Assembly (NCBI RefSeq): GCF_000346465.2
Contig: NC_034015.1
Span: 8,490,957 to 8,554,956, forward strand
Direction: 5' to 3'
DNA: 64,000 bases
Source: Prunus persica
Taxonomy: Eukaryota > Streptophyta > Magnoliopsida > Rosales > Rosaceae
Shown: positions 20,834 through 34,654 of the stretch, piece by piece
Numbering within the stretch: the stretch's first letter is position 1
Layout of the letters: each line of letters begins with the position of its first letter
Made by a program: the position numbers and the translations under genes
Notes under the pieces: model-generated
What the model saw: the letters and a program-made list of their open reading frames with translations, nothing else
What the model was told of the DNA's origin: nothing
Databases searched by the model: none

Positions 20834-23800
20834 TTATTCATCATCTGAACTATAATAACTTTCGTTATCGTCGCTATCATCACTCTCGGTCTCCCAATCT
20901 TCTTCCTCCTCCTCCTCTATAACTGCATCATCGGCGTTGCTAGGGCCCACTGCAACATCGTATCAGGGAAGATCACCGAGGTCAATTGTAATTGACTGAA
21001 TCGGTATTTCGACTGAAGACACTCCTTCTATTTGAAACGGTTCTTGTATAACATTTGTATCTCGAAGTGTTTCCGCATCATTTTCCATTGAAGATTCTAA
21101 ACGTTGGTCAGCCACATTGTCGACGTCGTTGTCACTTGGGTCTAGTTCTGGTATATCATACACGTTCCTATGATCCATCTTCTGCACAACTTTCCACGCG
21201 TTCCCGGCTTTAGGGTCATCTAGATACACAATTTGGGACGCCATGTTTGCCAAAATGTACGGGTCGTCATCATACCAAGTTCTGTTAATGTTCACAGACA
21301 GTACTCCATGGTCGATTTTAACACTTGCCACCCTATTTGGGTTGGTATCGAACCATCGACACTTAAACATGATGACTTGGTATCGATCTTTGTAAAGCAA
21401 TTGCACGACAATTGTCAGTTTGCCATAGAAATCAATGTCCGTACTTTCGCCTCCACCTGGGACATGGACACCGCTGTTTTGCGTACACAACTTGTCATCT
21501 CGTGCAGCCCCCAAAAATTTGACGCCGTTAACATTACAACCCGAGAACAATTCAGCGCGAATTGGGCCGAACGCCAAGTTATATAACTCATCACTGTAAG
21601 TGGGGGAATTCGATGATTTCAATTTATTCACCTAATAGTATACAAAACCAATTACATGTTAGTCTGACAAAATTAAATACTACAATTTATATTTGTCAAT
21701 GACAAAACACTTATAACTTACAGAATCCAAAAACCATTGTTGAAATAATTCACGGTGTTTCCGGGCAACCAAATGTGATGGATGTTCTCGCTTCATCATC
21801 TGTTCATGCTCATCTAAGTAGGCCATTATCTCATCACAATTGTTCAGTACGAACCAATGCGCTACCTCCATGTCATTTCTAGAAAACGACTCTCCTCGTC
21901 CAGGATCTCCAAATGGTCGTGCGCTTTGGGCAAAAACAGAAAGTTTTTCATTTCTCATACCTCCGTCATTATTGCGTTGAGGACGATTGAAAACCATCTC
22001 CACATCTTTTAAATACATTCCATAGAAAGTAAGCGACTCATATTGAACCCAAGCCTCTATAATTGATCCTTCGGGCTTTGCCCTGTTGCGTACACTTTTT
22101 TTCAGCTCTCCGAGAAGCCTGCCAAAATAAAACGATATGATACAAATTAGCAAACTGTCGATAATGATGCATACACAAATGATAAAGATTATATACCTTT
22201 CTATTAGATACATCCATTGATAATTGATAGGACCAGCAAGCAATGCCTCTTCTGGCATGTGAACCATCACGTGCATCATACTTGTAAAGAAAGCTGGAGG
22301 AAATATCATCTCAAACTTGCATAGGACTTGGACAATGTCATGGCGCAACTGAAACATGTCTGTCCTTCGCAATGTTTTTGCCGTCAGTTGGGAAAAAAAT
22401 CTGGATAACAACATGATTGGCTTCACCACACCTTCCGGCAGTAGGTGTCGAATACCCACAGGAAGTAGGCGTTGCATGAACACATGGCAGTCATGGCTCT
22501 TAAGTCCAGTAAATTTACCCCCATCGACATTCACGCAACGTGCGATATTAGAAGCATACCCATCGGGAAATTTGACAGACGATACAAACTTTAGAAACTC
22601 CTTTTTGTCATTCGGTTTCATAGAAAAGAATGCAAGATCCCTTCTAGCTTTATCACTATCCCTATTCATCCATAAACCCCTTCGTATGCCCATTCTTTCC
22701 AAATCAATACGAGCTTTGATCGTGTCCTTCGTCTTCCCCTCGATATCTAGAATCGTGCCCACCAATGTGTCGAATACATTTTTCTCAACATGCATCACAT
22801 CTAGATTGTGCCTCAATTTCAGTTTCGACCAATATGGGAGCTCAAAAAACATAGGCTTGTGCGTCCAGTTCAAATGTGTAGAAGGTCTGGTCCGACTAAC
22901 TGTTTTCCCGAACGGAGCAAAATCCAAACGGTTCAGCTGTTCCAAGATCTCATCACCGGACCATTCTCTAGGTCTGAGGCGACGCTCTGTGTTCCCGTCG
23001 AACTCTTTATCTTTTTCTCGCCACTCGTGGTCCCATGGCAACCATCTCCGATGACCAAGGTAACAAACTTTTCCCGCGTGCCAACCAGAAGTTACATCTT
23101 CCTTGCATACAGGACATGCCATATAACCCTTTGTGCTCCACCCAGAAACCATTGCATATGCTGAAAAATCATTCACAGTCCACATAACTGCTGCTCGCAA
23201 AGTGAACATCCTCCTAGTTGATTTATCGTACGTGCGAACACCGTTTGTCCATAAATCCTTCAGCTCATCAACCAGAGGCCTTAAGTACACATCAATTGAC
23301 CTGCCAGGATCCTCAGTTATCAAAACAGCCATCATCATGTATTCTTTTTTCATGCATTTCCAAGGCGGCAAATTATATGGGAATGCGAAAATCGGCCAAG
23401 TGCTGTGGTGTTGGTTTAGAACCCCATACGGATTGAATCCATCAGTGGCAAGTCCCAATCTTACATTTCGGGGATCAGCAGCAAACTCGGGGAACGTTCG
23501 ATCGAACTCTTTCCATGCCTCCCCATCTGCAGGATGCCGCATCACATCATCGTCTACCCGTTTTTCCTTATGCCATCTCATGTCTGTGGCAGTATGCGTC
23601 GATATATACAATCGTTGCAACCTAGGTTTAAGGGGCAGATAACGTATGACTTTTTGTGGTATCTTAGTCGTTCTATTCTGGGATGTCATTTTGAACCTCG
23701 ACTCATTGCATATAGGGCATGTATCCAACGTTTCATGCTCTTTGTAGAATAACATGCAATTGTTTTTGCAAGCGTGGATTTTTTCATAACCCAATCCAAG

Positions 23801-24424
23801 ACCGTGCAACACCTTCTGTGCATGTTTATGGTCTTTCGGCAAACAATTGTTCGTCGGAAGCATTCTCTTGAAAACCCCCAAAAAGTAATCGAAACACAAG
23901 TTCGACATACAATACTTTATTTTTCCGTGCATTAGCTCCACAATGGCAGTGAGAACGGAAAAGCTCTCGCACCCCGGGTATAACTCTTGGTTGGCATTTT
24001 TTAACAGTTTTTCATACTGTTCAAACTCCGCACTGTCTATTGGTGTAGGCACGTCATCTTCCCCTTCCTGATTGATGTTGGTCGATGCGAATGGAAAAGC
24101 ATCCTGTATAATACCCATGACTTGATCATTAGGATCCACAATAGGTTCAACATTGTCCACTCTTGGGGCATTTGAAGACGAATCATGGTCTACTTGTTCG
24201 CCGTGAAGGTTCCAAATGCTATATGTTTCAATCATTCCATTCCTTACTAAATGAAATCCAACATTTTCAATTGTCTCCCACAACGTGTTGTTACACCTCC
24301 TACAAGGACAACGGATTCTAGTTGCACCCGGGTTGTGTCTACGTGCAAACTCAATAAAATCCTCGATTCCATCCAAGTATTCGTCTGCGCATCTATTCGG
24401 GTTCTGTATCCACCTTCTGCCCAT
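20834..24424 (-). CDS. TNP2-type transposase of CACTA 2, one premature stop
   Basis: Three exons fit conserved GT-AG sites: 24424-22197, 22118-21722 and 21631 leftward, in phase 0 throughout. The ATG at 24424 (MGRRWIQNPNRC) starts the transposase-associated domain with RIRCPCRRCNN. A preceding TTTCAG suggests a 5' UTR intron. TNP2/Transposase_21 motifs follow (GYEKIHACKNNCMLF, CPICNESRF, NLPPWKCMKKEYMMM, NLDVMHVEKNVFDT), then DUF4218 (SHDCHVFMQRLLP, RNRAKPEGSI) and DUF4216 in exon 3 (TQNSGVHVPG, YKDRYQVIMFKCRWFD). The first 78-base intron is in frame, so an unspliced frame also stays open. A TGA at 20965-20963 ends the protein at 1,097 residues. The same frame continues for 42 more codons (acidic, ending ESYYSSDDE) to TAA at 20836-20834, so the stop is premature but removes only an acidic tail. 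Confidence 0.88.
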
Positions 24425-25249
24425 AATTCCTGAAACCACAATCACGACACAACAATCACAACAACTTCATACGAAGTTATAATGTCACCTTATGCCTCCG
24501 GTAAGGGCCCTATCCCATTCGGGAATGCATAGTCCTGTCACGTAACCTACGGCTACATGAGATTAGATTTCGACGTGGATTAATTTCGGCAGCATCTCGA
24601 CACAGTTCTTGAAGTGGGCATAGGTATAAATACCTACGTACCACCCGAAGAACGTACCGAGATGACACCAAAATCTCCACAATCGAAACCTAATCCTGTA
24701 GCCGAAGATTATGTGACAACACTATGCATTACCAAACTGTCCAAATAATGGGACAATTCAAGAATTAATTGGACCGCAGTCATGCATTACGCATCCATGC
24801 ACGAAATCCAACTAATCTCGAACGGGAAACTACGTGTTACTAAACATAAAAATAGAAGTACGAAGTTAATTTCAATTAACTTCGTACATCACAACACATT
24901 GTGCTATGTCACGCACAATTTCACAACATTATACACATATAACTTCACAAAAAAATTACAAACATAACAAACAAACTTTTACAATAACATACCTTCTCAA
25001 TCGTTCTCCACCAATCACCAATCACAAATATCCCTAACGATAATAAAATTAATAGCGTTACTACGAATTTACATTAATACATTTAAACTAACGACAAAAA
25101 ATACATACCCAATGAACGTACTGAATTCACAGCAGAGCAACGGCAAGGAGAGTGAGAGAGAGGCAGAATGCAGTGGGAGAGTGAGAGAGAGGCAGAATGC
25201 AGAAACTGCATTCTGCCTCTGCAATGGCAGATACTAATATGAAGAAGAA

Positions 25250-25975
25250 GGACTTTGCGCGACGAACAATCCAATCCGTCGCGAAAAATGCCGTCGCGAA
25301 AACCCACTTTTCCGTCGCACAAAACAACATTTCCGTCGCGCAATTACCTGTCGACATCTGCTTTTTTGCGCGACGAATAAATTTATCCGTCGCACAAACG
25401 TTCGTCGCGCAAATAAAATTATTCGTCGCGCAAGGTTTAAATTACGTCGCGCAAATTATTTGTTTCGTCGCGCAAGAAAGCACCGACATTACACTTTACG
25501 CGACGAAGGTAATTCCGTCGCGCAAAAAAAGTTATATCCACCCTGCATTTTGCCGCCAAAAATAAGTAACCCTCGTTTTCTTACGCGACGGTACATATTT
25601 CCGTCGCGCTAAGTTGTCTTTTGCGACGAAAAATTTCGTCGCGCAAAGTTTTTTACCACACAAATAATTAGACAATTTTCTGTCCATCTTTACGCGACGA
25701 AATATTTGGCTTGTCGCGCAATATTGTCATGCGCGACGATTGTTGTCGTCGCGCAAGATTCTGGCGCCAAAAAAAAAACCGGGGTTTTTTCCCCGACCTT
25801 TGCTTGACCAAATTAGTTTTGGTCGCGCATAGATTGTTTGCGCGACGAAGATGTTTCGTCGCGCTAGTGTTCTGCTGTTTGCGCTACGGTATTTTTTTTT
25901 CGTCGCAATAGTGATTTTTGCGCGACGAAAATATGTTCGTCGCGCAAACTTCCGTCGCGCAAATAGTAAATCGTA
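25250..25975. repeat. Right subterminal GCGCGACGA array of CACTA 2
   Basis: Dense CGTCGCGCAA/TTGCGCGACG words up to the right terminus at 25981, next to the 5' side of the transposase gene, where the En/Spm promoter would be expected. Confidence 0.85.
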
Positions 25976-26777
25976 GTAGTGTAGCTTGATCGTATCAAAA
26001 TATCAGATTCGTCCACCAAGCGGTGATTTCCTGGCGAATAAATAAAGGAGATATGTGCAGTGCTGAAATAGTGACGTTTTGGGCTTGAATTACATTTTTG
26101 GAGCCCAAGGTGACCTTGGATGGGTTCGGGCCTTCTGGAGATCTGTTCAGACCGTTTTTATCTTTAAAACAAGCTATATTGGGCCAGATTTGGAGGAGAT
26201 TTGAGGCTAAAGCGTGGCTGGACAGTTTCTGTGCAGTTTATGCCCACTTAATTAGGACTTCTTATATTCTATTTTATTTTACTATTTAGTTAGCTTCCTA
26301 GCGGGAATAAGAAACTGGCTTTCGTAGGGAAATATTTAAGGTTTTAGTCCGCCCTAGTTTTTTGGACACTTTTCTTTTAATTAACTTTGAGAGACAGAGA
26401 ATAATTGCGAGGGTTCTTGAAGATCTTCAACTTCAAGGTGTTTTTATTCTTATTCATTCGAATGATATGTTCTTTGATTTCAATTATGAATATGCGTAAC
26501 TAATTCTCTTTAGTTAGGGCGAAGCCTTGAACCTTAGCATGAATATGTAACTTTTATTTAATTGCTTATGATTGATGGCATGCATACTTTTAATTGTTAA
26601 TCACTGCTTTAAACTTTCTAATTGTCTTAATGTCTGATCACCATTAGGATCTTTAGAAAAGTAATTCGATGCAATTTTGGTTGGAAGGTTCCCTAAAATT
26701 TATGTTGGCTTCTTGTGATTAATAATTGTAATTTCACTTAAGATGAACACTATGTCTTAAGGTTTGCATGGTTTTCA

Positions 26778-27205
26778 TTAGGGGTGGGCATTATTACCGA
26801 AAATCCGATCGAACCGGCCGAACCAGACCGCTTTAGGTGGTTTGGTTCGGTTTTTATACTAAAAAATCAAAGAACCATAAGAAAAACCGGCCGAACCGGG
26901 TTGGATCTGTTTTTTTTACTCCAAACCACTGAAAACCGGACCGGACCGAGTATTTTAATTATATTATTAATTAAACAAAATAATACACGTGTTAGCGGAT
27001 GATTAGGGGATTCTTTGGCATATCATACTCCTTCCTACACCAGATTATGTGAAACCCTAACATCTGAAGGGCTTCGAAATGTTTTCTCATTGTGCCTCTT
27101 TTTTTCTTCCTCTGTCACCCGACTTTCTCGCCTCTGCCTCTCTCAATCACTCTCGCCTGAGTCGCCTCTTCCTATTATTTTTTTTTTCCAAATTTTCTCA
27201 GCTGA

Positions 27206-27259
<54 letters not shown>

Positions 27260-28800
27260 TCTTTCTCATCACTCGACTCTCTCGCCTCTGCCTCTCTCAG
27301 TGACTCTCACTCAAGTTCCTCTTCTTTCTTTTTTTCCAGATTTTCTCACCTAATCTCTCAGTCTCTCAGTCACTCTCTCTGTCACCTGCTCTCTCTCAGT
27401 CACTCACTCTCTCTCACACCCGCTCTGACTCTCGTCTCCTGTCTCCTGTCTCCCGTCTCCCTCAGCCAATTTCTACATGGTTCTCTCTTAGCCACTCTTG
27501 CTCTCTATTAGCCGCTCTCTCAGTCGCTCTCTCTCTCTCAGTCATTCTCAGTCTCCCTCTCTCGATTTTTGTCGGTTTGAGGTATGAATATGCGTAAACC
27601 CTAATTAAAAAATTTAAGGATTTGACAATTTTGTTAATTCTATTTATCTAATCTGACTCTGTTTTGATTTGTTGTGGACAGAATTGTTTTGGGATCATAG
27701 GAAACGATTGGCTTGCTCTAGGTAATTTCTGGTCATTTCTGTTATTGTTGCTGTTTGATTTATCATTTATTTCTAGTGCTCTTGTTGTAATTTCTAGTAA
27801 TATCTACGATCATAGAATTGATTTTGGGACACAAGTGATTTTTTGTTGCTGTTTCATTTATTTCTGGTGTTGCTGTTTGATTTTTTGTTTCATTTAATTT
27901 TTGTTTTTGTTGCTGCCCTGTTTAATTTATTTGTTATTTATGGTTGCTTTTTATTTTGTAGTTCACACACAGAAATTATTTATGTTAGATATTGAGTAAT
28001 AACATGATTTCATTTCGGATTTTGGAAAATTGCATCATTCAATAACGTGATTTGGCATATATTGAGTATTAATTTAAGTTTTATGATCATTTGTATTTTA
28101 GTTTTCTTTATTTTCTACATTAATCAAAATTTGTAGTTTCTTTGTGTGTTATTAATTCAAACATTTACTAACTATTTTTTTTTCTTCGTGCAGAGGTGCA
28201 AATTTGATTTGAGGAGTATGAAACTCATGGAATTATATGTGTACATGTAATGAAAATTTATTTGTTTTCATTTGGATTCTCTTTTGAACTTTGCAAATAT
28301 GCAAATAGTGATTGAGATTACTCTCACAATCTGCATTGGTCTGTAATAATTATTGGATTATTTGGACATGGGTGGATGATGATTTTCTTAAGTTTTAAGG
28401 GTTATTTTAGTATTTGAATGATGATAAACTTTAGATATGCAAAGCTGGAGAATCTGGAAGAACAGAATGGGCCTGGAAAACTTCAAAAAAAAGAAAAAAA
28501 GAATGGGCTTGGAAAACTTTAAATTAAAAAAAAACACTTTCAATTGTTGCTTTTGTTGGGCCTTGGCATACATCTGAACCGAACCAACCCAACCTGCCAA
28601 TTTGGGTTTCGATTTCAGTAGAAAATTGGCCTAATAAATAGGTGCACGGTTTACCATTTGGGCCTGCTGACATGGCCCAATTCGGCGTACGATTTGGGCC
28701 CATAACCTGCCCGACCAGACCCGTGTGCAGCCCGAGTTATCATAAAGTATAATGAGTCTTTCATGTTCATATTTGATCCGAACGTCCGGACAGGTTGCAT
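26778..28800. mobile_element. Probable insertion in the Athila LTR (GGGGTGGGCA start), ends unclear
   Basis: Starts TAGGGGTGGGCATTATTACC, like the hAT-like MITEs, followed by ACCGGCCGAACC-type words. A CT-rich tract (27120-27560, with a CT microsatellite at about 27210-27255) and T-rich noncoding DNA follow, and GAACCGAACC-like words return near 28575. No matching GTGCCCACCCCTA right end or 8-bp duplication was found. It interrupts sequence that otherwise reads as one Athila LTR. Open frames here are low complexity. Confidence 0.4.
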
Positions 28801-29207
28801 GTTGAATATACATTCTATGTTGGAGGTTCCAAGTAGAGTATAAATTAGGAAAACCTAACCTTCAAAATGGCATGTGTAGATCATAAGTAATTGATAAAAA
28901 TTCATAGGATTGCTAGGTAATGGTGAAACCCTAGTACTTTTATAAATTGGTTTTTAAAACTCTTTTCATTGATCGTATTTGTTTTTAATCAACATTCGTT
29001 TTTAGGATTAAACGATTTCAGAATCATCATTCTCAGCCTTTAATTTCAAGTAGTTAATTAGAGATTGTTCTTACATAAATTGTTAAATAGTCTTTGAGGA
29101 GAACGACCTTGCATGAGCATCTATACTACAATATCCTTGTATTCTTGCAAGTATTTAATGTGATTTTAACCCTATTTGCGTAGGTACTAAAAATCCTATC
29201 AAGAAAT

Positions 29208-29225
29208 TGGCGCCGTTGTCGGGGA
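29208..29225 (+). promoter_or_regulatory. Athila primer-binding site
   Basis: TGGCGCCGTTGTCGGGGA, six bases after the proposed LTR end ...CTATCA, matching the tRNA-complementary site seen in Athila-type elements with one apparent difference. Confidence 0.85.
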
Positions 29226-29301
29226 CTATTTTAGATAATTTTTGTTTAGATTTTTTCTAATAAATTAACAATTTCATTTTATTGTAGATTCTGCAAACTG
29301 C

Positions 29302-32300
29302 ATGGTCCAGATCAGATCAGGCACTACACAGATTGCACAATTTGATCCAGAACCAAAACGCACACTACACAGACAACAACGAGAAATAAATTGGGTGTGG
29401 GACTATTCACTACAGGACACTTTTCTGCATAATTTGTTTGCGGATTTTGTGGACAACAAGAGTAACATGGCATTAGCATTGCCTGCAGCAGGCAGACCAC
29501 TCAAAGAGTCATTGGCTGCCCGTGCCAATGATGTCCCTAATTGCATTATGTATCCTGAACAAGAAGAGGGTGGTTCGTTTGAGATCAAGCACCATATGCT
29601 TGAAATTCTACCTACTTTTCGTGGGCTGCCTAATGAAGATGCGAATATACATATTGCAAAATTTATTGTGGGTTGCAAAAATATTTTGATTAGGGATTTT
29701 TCTGCTGAAGCTATTAAGTTAGTCTTTTCCCTTTCACTTTGAAGGACAAGGCGGAAACTTGGTTGTTCACTCTACCGGCAAATAGCATTACTACTTGGCA
29801 ACAATTACATACAAAATTCCTGAACAAGTACTATCCACCATCCAAGACATTGAATTACAAGTGGGAAATCATGACATTCACTCAGAAGCCTAATGAAGAG
29901 TTCCATGAAGCATGGGAAAGATATATAGAGATGTACATTAAGTGTCCACATGCTAATATTGATTCAAATACACAGATGAATATTTTCTTTAACGAGCTTA
30001 ATCCGACATCTAAGAGCAATGTTAATGCATCAACTGGAGGATCGTTGTCAAATAAATCTGCAACATAGGCATTTGAACTGTTTGATATGATGGCTACAAA
30101 ATCTCAACAATGGGCAACAGAACATTCATAGAAAAGGGGCATTTTTGAGTTATCAATAGGTTTTCCCAACATGTCTGCACAAATGAAAAAAATGGAGAAG
30201 AAAATTGATGCAAAGTTTGATATTCTTCTACAAAAAATTGCAAATTCTACACAACAGCAACCACCTACATCAACAGTTTGCAGTATTTGCAGCATGGCTA
30301 CACACGATATAATGGGCTGCAAACATAAAGAATCCTACCCGGAACTTGTTGTTCAACATGTTAATATGATGAACAGCTATCAAAGGCCTAGGAATGATGC
30401 ATATGCAACTCATTACAATCCAGGATGGAGGGATCACCCTAATTTCAAATGAGGTGACAATCAGAATAATACAAAACCATTCCAGCATGCACAAATACCA
30501 TTTGCTCCATCCAAACCAACATTGGATGATCAGCTTGCTAAATTGGTAGTAACAAGTCAATCATTCATCGAGGGCAACAATCAAAGATTTCAAAGTGCTG
30601 AAGCATCAATTAAAAGTTTGGAGCAACAATTTGGACAGCTAGCTGCACATATTTTAGAAAGAGAATAAGACAAATTACCTAGTCAAACAGTGCCTAATCC
30701 AAGAGGACGTGAAGATTGTAACGTTGTTCAGACTTTACAATGTGGAAAGAGCTATGACAATCGTGAAAATAGAACTAAAAAAGATCAACTAGCAGTGCAA
30801 AATTATGTAGACAATTTTGCAGCAGCAGCTGAACCTGCTAATTCTATAGAAAAACAAAATCTAGCAGATACAGAAACTGTTCCAAAACAGGTTTTTCAAC
30901 GTGTTTATGACCCTCAACTGCCTTATCCTGAAAGTGTAATTCCTAAAGCAAGAGAACATCAACTTAAAGATTTTATGCAGACATTATCCAAGGTTTAAAT
31001 CAACATTCCATTGCTAGATGCAATAAAGAAAATTCCATCATATACCAAATTTTTGAAAGAAGTTTGCAACAGCTAAAAGAAACTTGCAGATTTGGACAAA
31101 GTTATTTTGACAGAACAGTGCAGTGCAGTTTTGCTACACAAATTGCCACCTAAGAAAAAAGATCCATGGAGTTTTAATATTTCTTGTACTATTGGAAATT
31201 CTGATTTTAAAAGTGCTTTAATTGATTTGGGTGCGAGTATTAATTTGATGCCTTTTTCTGTGTTCTAGTGATTGAGACAAGGAGATTTAAAGCCTACATC
31301 AATTATACTTCAGCTGGCTGACCGTTCAATCACTTATCCAAAAGGTGTTATTGAAGATTTAATTATTAAGGTTGATAATCTTTATCTACCGGAAAATTTT
31401 GTGGTTTTAGACATCAATGAAGACCTTCAAACAACTATCATTTTGGGAAGACCGTTTATGGCAACAACTAGGACTTTAATTGATGTGGAGGCTGGAACCT
31501 TAACTTTACGAGTTCAAGACCAATCTGTTGTATTTAATTTGTTTGAGGCAGCAAAACGTCCTACTGAACAGCACAAATGTATGCGCACTAATATGTTAGA
31601 TAGTATGGTTCAAGACAGTTTTTATGCAAGTTCAAACACATATCAGTTGCTACATGTTTTACAAGGGGAAATTGGGACAAATTCTAAAGATGAAAGTGTT
31701 TTTGAGTACATTCACGCATTAGACAGTCTGCCCACACAGTTGCCAACGATTCAAAATGTTTACGAGAGCTTAGGGAGCCTAAACAGCCCCTTAAACCGTC
31801 CAGATTACAGCCACCAAAATTGGAGCTGAACCCTTTACCAGAACATTTAAAATATGCACGTTTAGGGGCTGCAGAAACGCTGCCAGTTATAGTTGCAGCA
31901 AATTTATCTCCCACATAGGAAGATAAATTGCTTCGTGTTTTCAGAAAATATCAAGATGCATAGAATTAGCCCAGCAGTCTGTATGCACAGAATTTTAATA
32001 GAAGACGACGTGAAACCAACATTTGATGCTCAACGCCGCCTTAACCCAATTATGAAAGAGGTGGTCAAAAAAGAGGTTATGAAATTACTTGATGCATGTA
32101 TGATTTATCCTATTTCAAACAGTAAATGGGTGAGTCCAACGCAGGTCGTTCCTAATCGAACAGGCATTACAGTGGTTACAAATGACAACAATGAGCTTGT
32201 TCCTATGCGTTTAACTGCAGGGTGGCAGATGTGTGTGGATTTTAGGAAGACAAATGCAGGAACAAGAAAAGACCATTTTCCCTTATCGTTTACTGACCAA

Positions 32301-34654
32301 ATGTTGGAAAGATTGACTGGCAGGGCTTTCTATTGTTTCTTGGATGGTTATTCGAGGTACAATCAGATAACAATTGCCCCAGAGGACCAAGAGAAGACAA
32401 CTTTTACATGCCCCTTCGAGATGTTTGCGTATCAAAGGATGCCGTTTGGGTTATGCAATGCACCTGCTACTTTTCAGCGTTGTATGATGAGTAGTTTTTA
32501 TGGCTTGGTCGAAAATATTGTGGAAGTTTTTATGGATGATTTTTTTGTATTTGGGGATTCATATGATCAATGTTTACAGAATTTATCACCAGTTCTTGAG
32601 AGATGTCAGGAGACAAATTTAGTGCTAAATTGGGAAAAGTGTCATTTCATGGTGAAATAGGGAATTGTATTGGGTCATTCGATTTCTAGCAAAGGCATTG
32701 AGGTTGACAAAGCAAAGATTGATGTGATTGCAAAACTGCCACCCCCTACATCAGTAAAACGTGTGAGGTCATTCTTAGGACATGCAGGTTTTTACCGTCG
32801 GTTCATCAAGGATTTCTCTAAGATTAGCCGACCTTTATGCAATTTATTGGCTAAGGACGCACCATTTCACTTCGATAAGGCTTGTTTAGAAGCGTTCAAC
32901 AAGTTGAAATCACTCCTCACTTCGGCACCCATCATTGCTGCACAAGATTGGGGTTTACCATTTGAATTAATGTGTGATGCTTCAGATTATGTTGTCATGG
33001 CAATTTTAGAGCAGCATACAGATAAGCTCTCCCATGTCATTTATTATGCAAGTCGTACTCTCAATGATGCATAGCTAAACTATGCAACCACAGAGAAGGA
33101 ATTGTTGGCAGTTGTGTTTGCATTAGAAAAATTTCAGTCTTACTTGGTTGGGGCTAAAGTAATTGTTTATACTGATCATGCTGTATTAAAATACTTGTTG
33201 TCTAAGAAGGATACAAAGCCTAGGTTGATTTGTTGGGTTCTTTTACTTCAAGAATTTGATCTAGAGATTAAAGACAAGAAGGGTAGTGAGAATGTGGTGG
33301 CTGACCATTTATCCAGATTAATTATTTCAGCAACTATGAAGGTAGATTCTCTACCATTGAGGGAAAGTTTTCCAGATGAATAGCTATTTGTTGTTCGAAT
33401 TGATACACCTTGGTTTGCAGACATTGTCAATTATTTGGCTAAGGGTATGGTGCATCCTGATGTTGAACAAGGATGAACCATACGTATACAAGTACTGCCC
33501 AGACCAGATTATTCGCAGGTGTATTCCTGAGGCTGAACAGGAAAGTATTTTAAAATTTGCTCATCATTATGCCTGTGGGGGACATTTTGGGCAGAAAATG
33601 ACAGCAGAGAAAATTCTACAGAGTTGGTTATTTTGGCCAACACTTTTTAAAGATTCACAGAATTGGTGCAAGGCTTGTGATAGGTGTCAAAGGGTCGGCA
33701 ACCAGTCCAGAAGGAATTAGATGCCCCAGCAAAGTATTCTAATTGTTGAACTATTTGATGTTTGGGGTATTGATTTCATGGGACCGTTCCCATCTTCTAA
33801 TGGGAACCAATATTTTAGTGGCTGTGGAATATGTTTCAAAGTGGGTCGAGGCCATTGCAACACCAACTAATCAAGGATCGGTAGTCCTGAAGTTCCTCCA
33901 AGGGGTTATATTTCCACGTTTTGGAATTCCGCGAGTTATTCTTAGTGATAGGGGGAAGCATTTTATTAATAAACCGTTTGCTCATTTATTGGCAAAGTAT
34001 GGGATTAATCATCGCGTGGCCACACTGTATCATCCACAGACATCTGGTCAAGTTAAAGTTTCAAACAGAGAAATATAGTGCATTTTGGAGAAAACAATTG
34101 GTTCTACATGCAAGGATTGGAGTTTAAAATTAAATGATGCTTTGAGGGCATACAGGACAGCTTATAAGACTCCTACTGGGATGTCACCATTTCGACTTGT
34201 TTATGGGAAAGCATGTCATCTACCTATAGAGCTTGGGCATAAAGCATACTGGGCCATTAAAGAGTTAAATTTTGCATATGATTCAGCTAGGGAAAAGCGA
34301 AAATTGCAGTTAAAAGAGCTAGGGGAAATTCGTTAAGGTGCTTATGATAGTTCTCGGATCCACAAGGAAAGAACTAAGGCATTTCATGATAGTCAAATTT
34401 TACGAAAGGCATTTCAGCCAGGGAAAAAGGTTCGGCTATTCAGTTCAAGGCTTAAGTTGTTTCCAAGGAAATTAAAATCTCGCTGGACTGGGCCATATCT
34501 GGTGACTAAAGTCTTCTCGCATGGGACAGTTGAAATAACTAATGCGACTAACGGCAACGCATTCAAGGTGAATGGTCACAGGCTGAAACCTTACGTGGAG
34601 TCACCCTTTGATACTGCAGGCGAGTCTTTGACTCTGAAGGAACCAATGATCTGA
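29302..34654 (+). pseudogene. Athila-type gag-pol remnant
   Basis: Broken Ty3-type polyprotein. A gag region covers 29302-30450 (ATG 29302; capsid-like LPANSITTWQQL and WERYIEMYIKCPH; a C/H cluster near 30276-30340). An aspartic protease region lies near 31180-31550, where the active-site region reads LIDLGAS. Reverse transcriptase covers about 32030-32660 (FLDGYSRYNQI, VFMDDFFVFG), RNase H about 32980-33330 ([19 protein letters not shown]), and integrase about 33530-34330 ([22 protein letters not shown]). At least ten in-frame stops and several frameshifts break it, including TAG at 30066, 32658, 33072 and 33381. It cannot encode a working polyprotein. Confidence 0.88.

Larger units (their letters stand above)
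15373..25981 (-). mobile_element. CACTA (En/Spm-like) transposon 2, complete, 10.6 kb
   Basis: Left end CACTACTACAGTTTACTCTT and right end (reverse complement) CACTACTACGATTTACTATT, with 3-bp target duplications TAG at 15370-15372 and 25982-25984. Subterminal arrays use the palindrome-like motif TTGCGCGACGA / TCGTCGCGCAA. It carries two genes on the minus strand: a TNP2-type transposase (20834-24424) and a TNPA-like protein (16118-17928). Removing it restores a continuous Athila LTR sequence across 15372/25985, which shows that it landed inside that LTR. It looks relatively young: ends intact, both genes nearly complete. Confidence 0.95.

Noticed and set aside
27015..27353. 112-codon frame (+), Ser/Leu/Pro-rich
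   Set aside because: CT-rich low-complexity DNA; the apparent protein follows from base composition.
26778..28800. A complete hAT element starting TAGGGGTGGGCA
   Set aside because: No matching right end. GTTTTCAT recurs at 28264 but is not preceded by a terminal inverted repeat, so only a probable insertion is reported.
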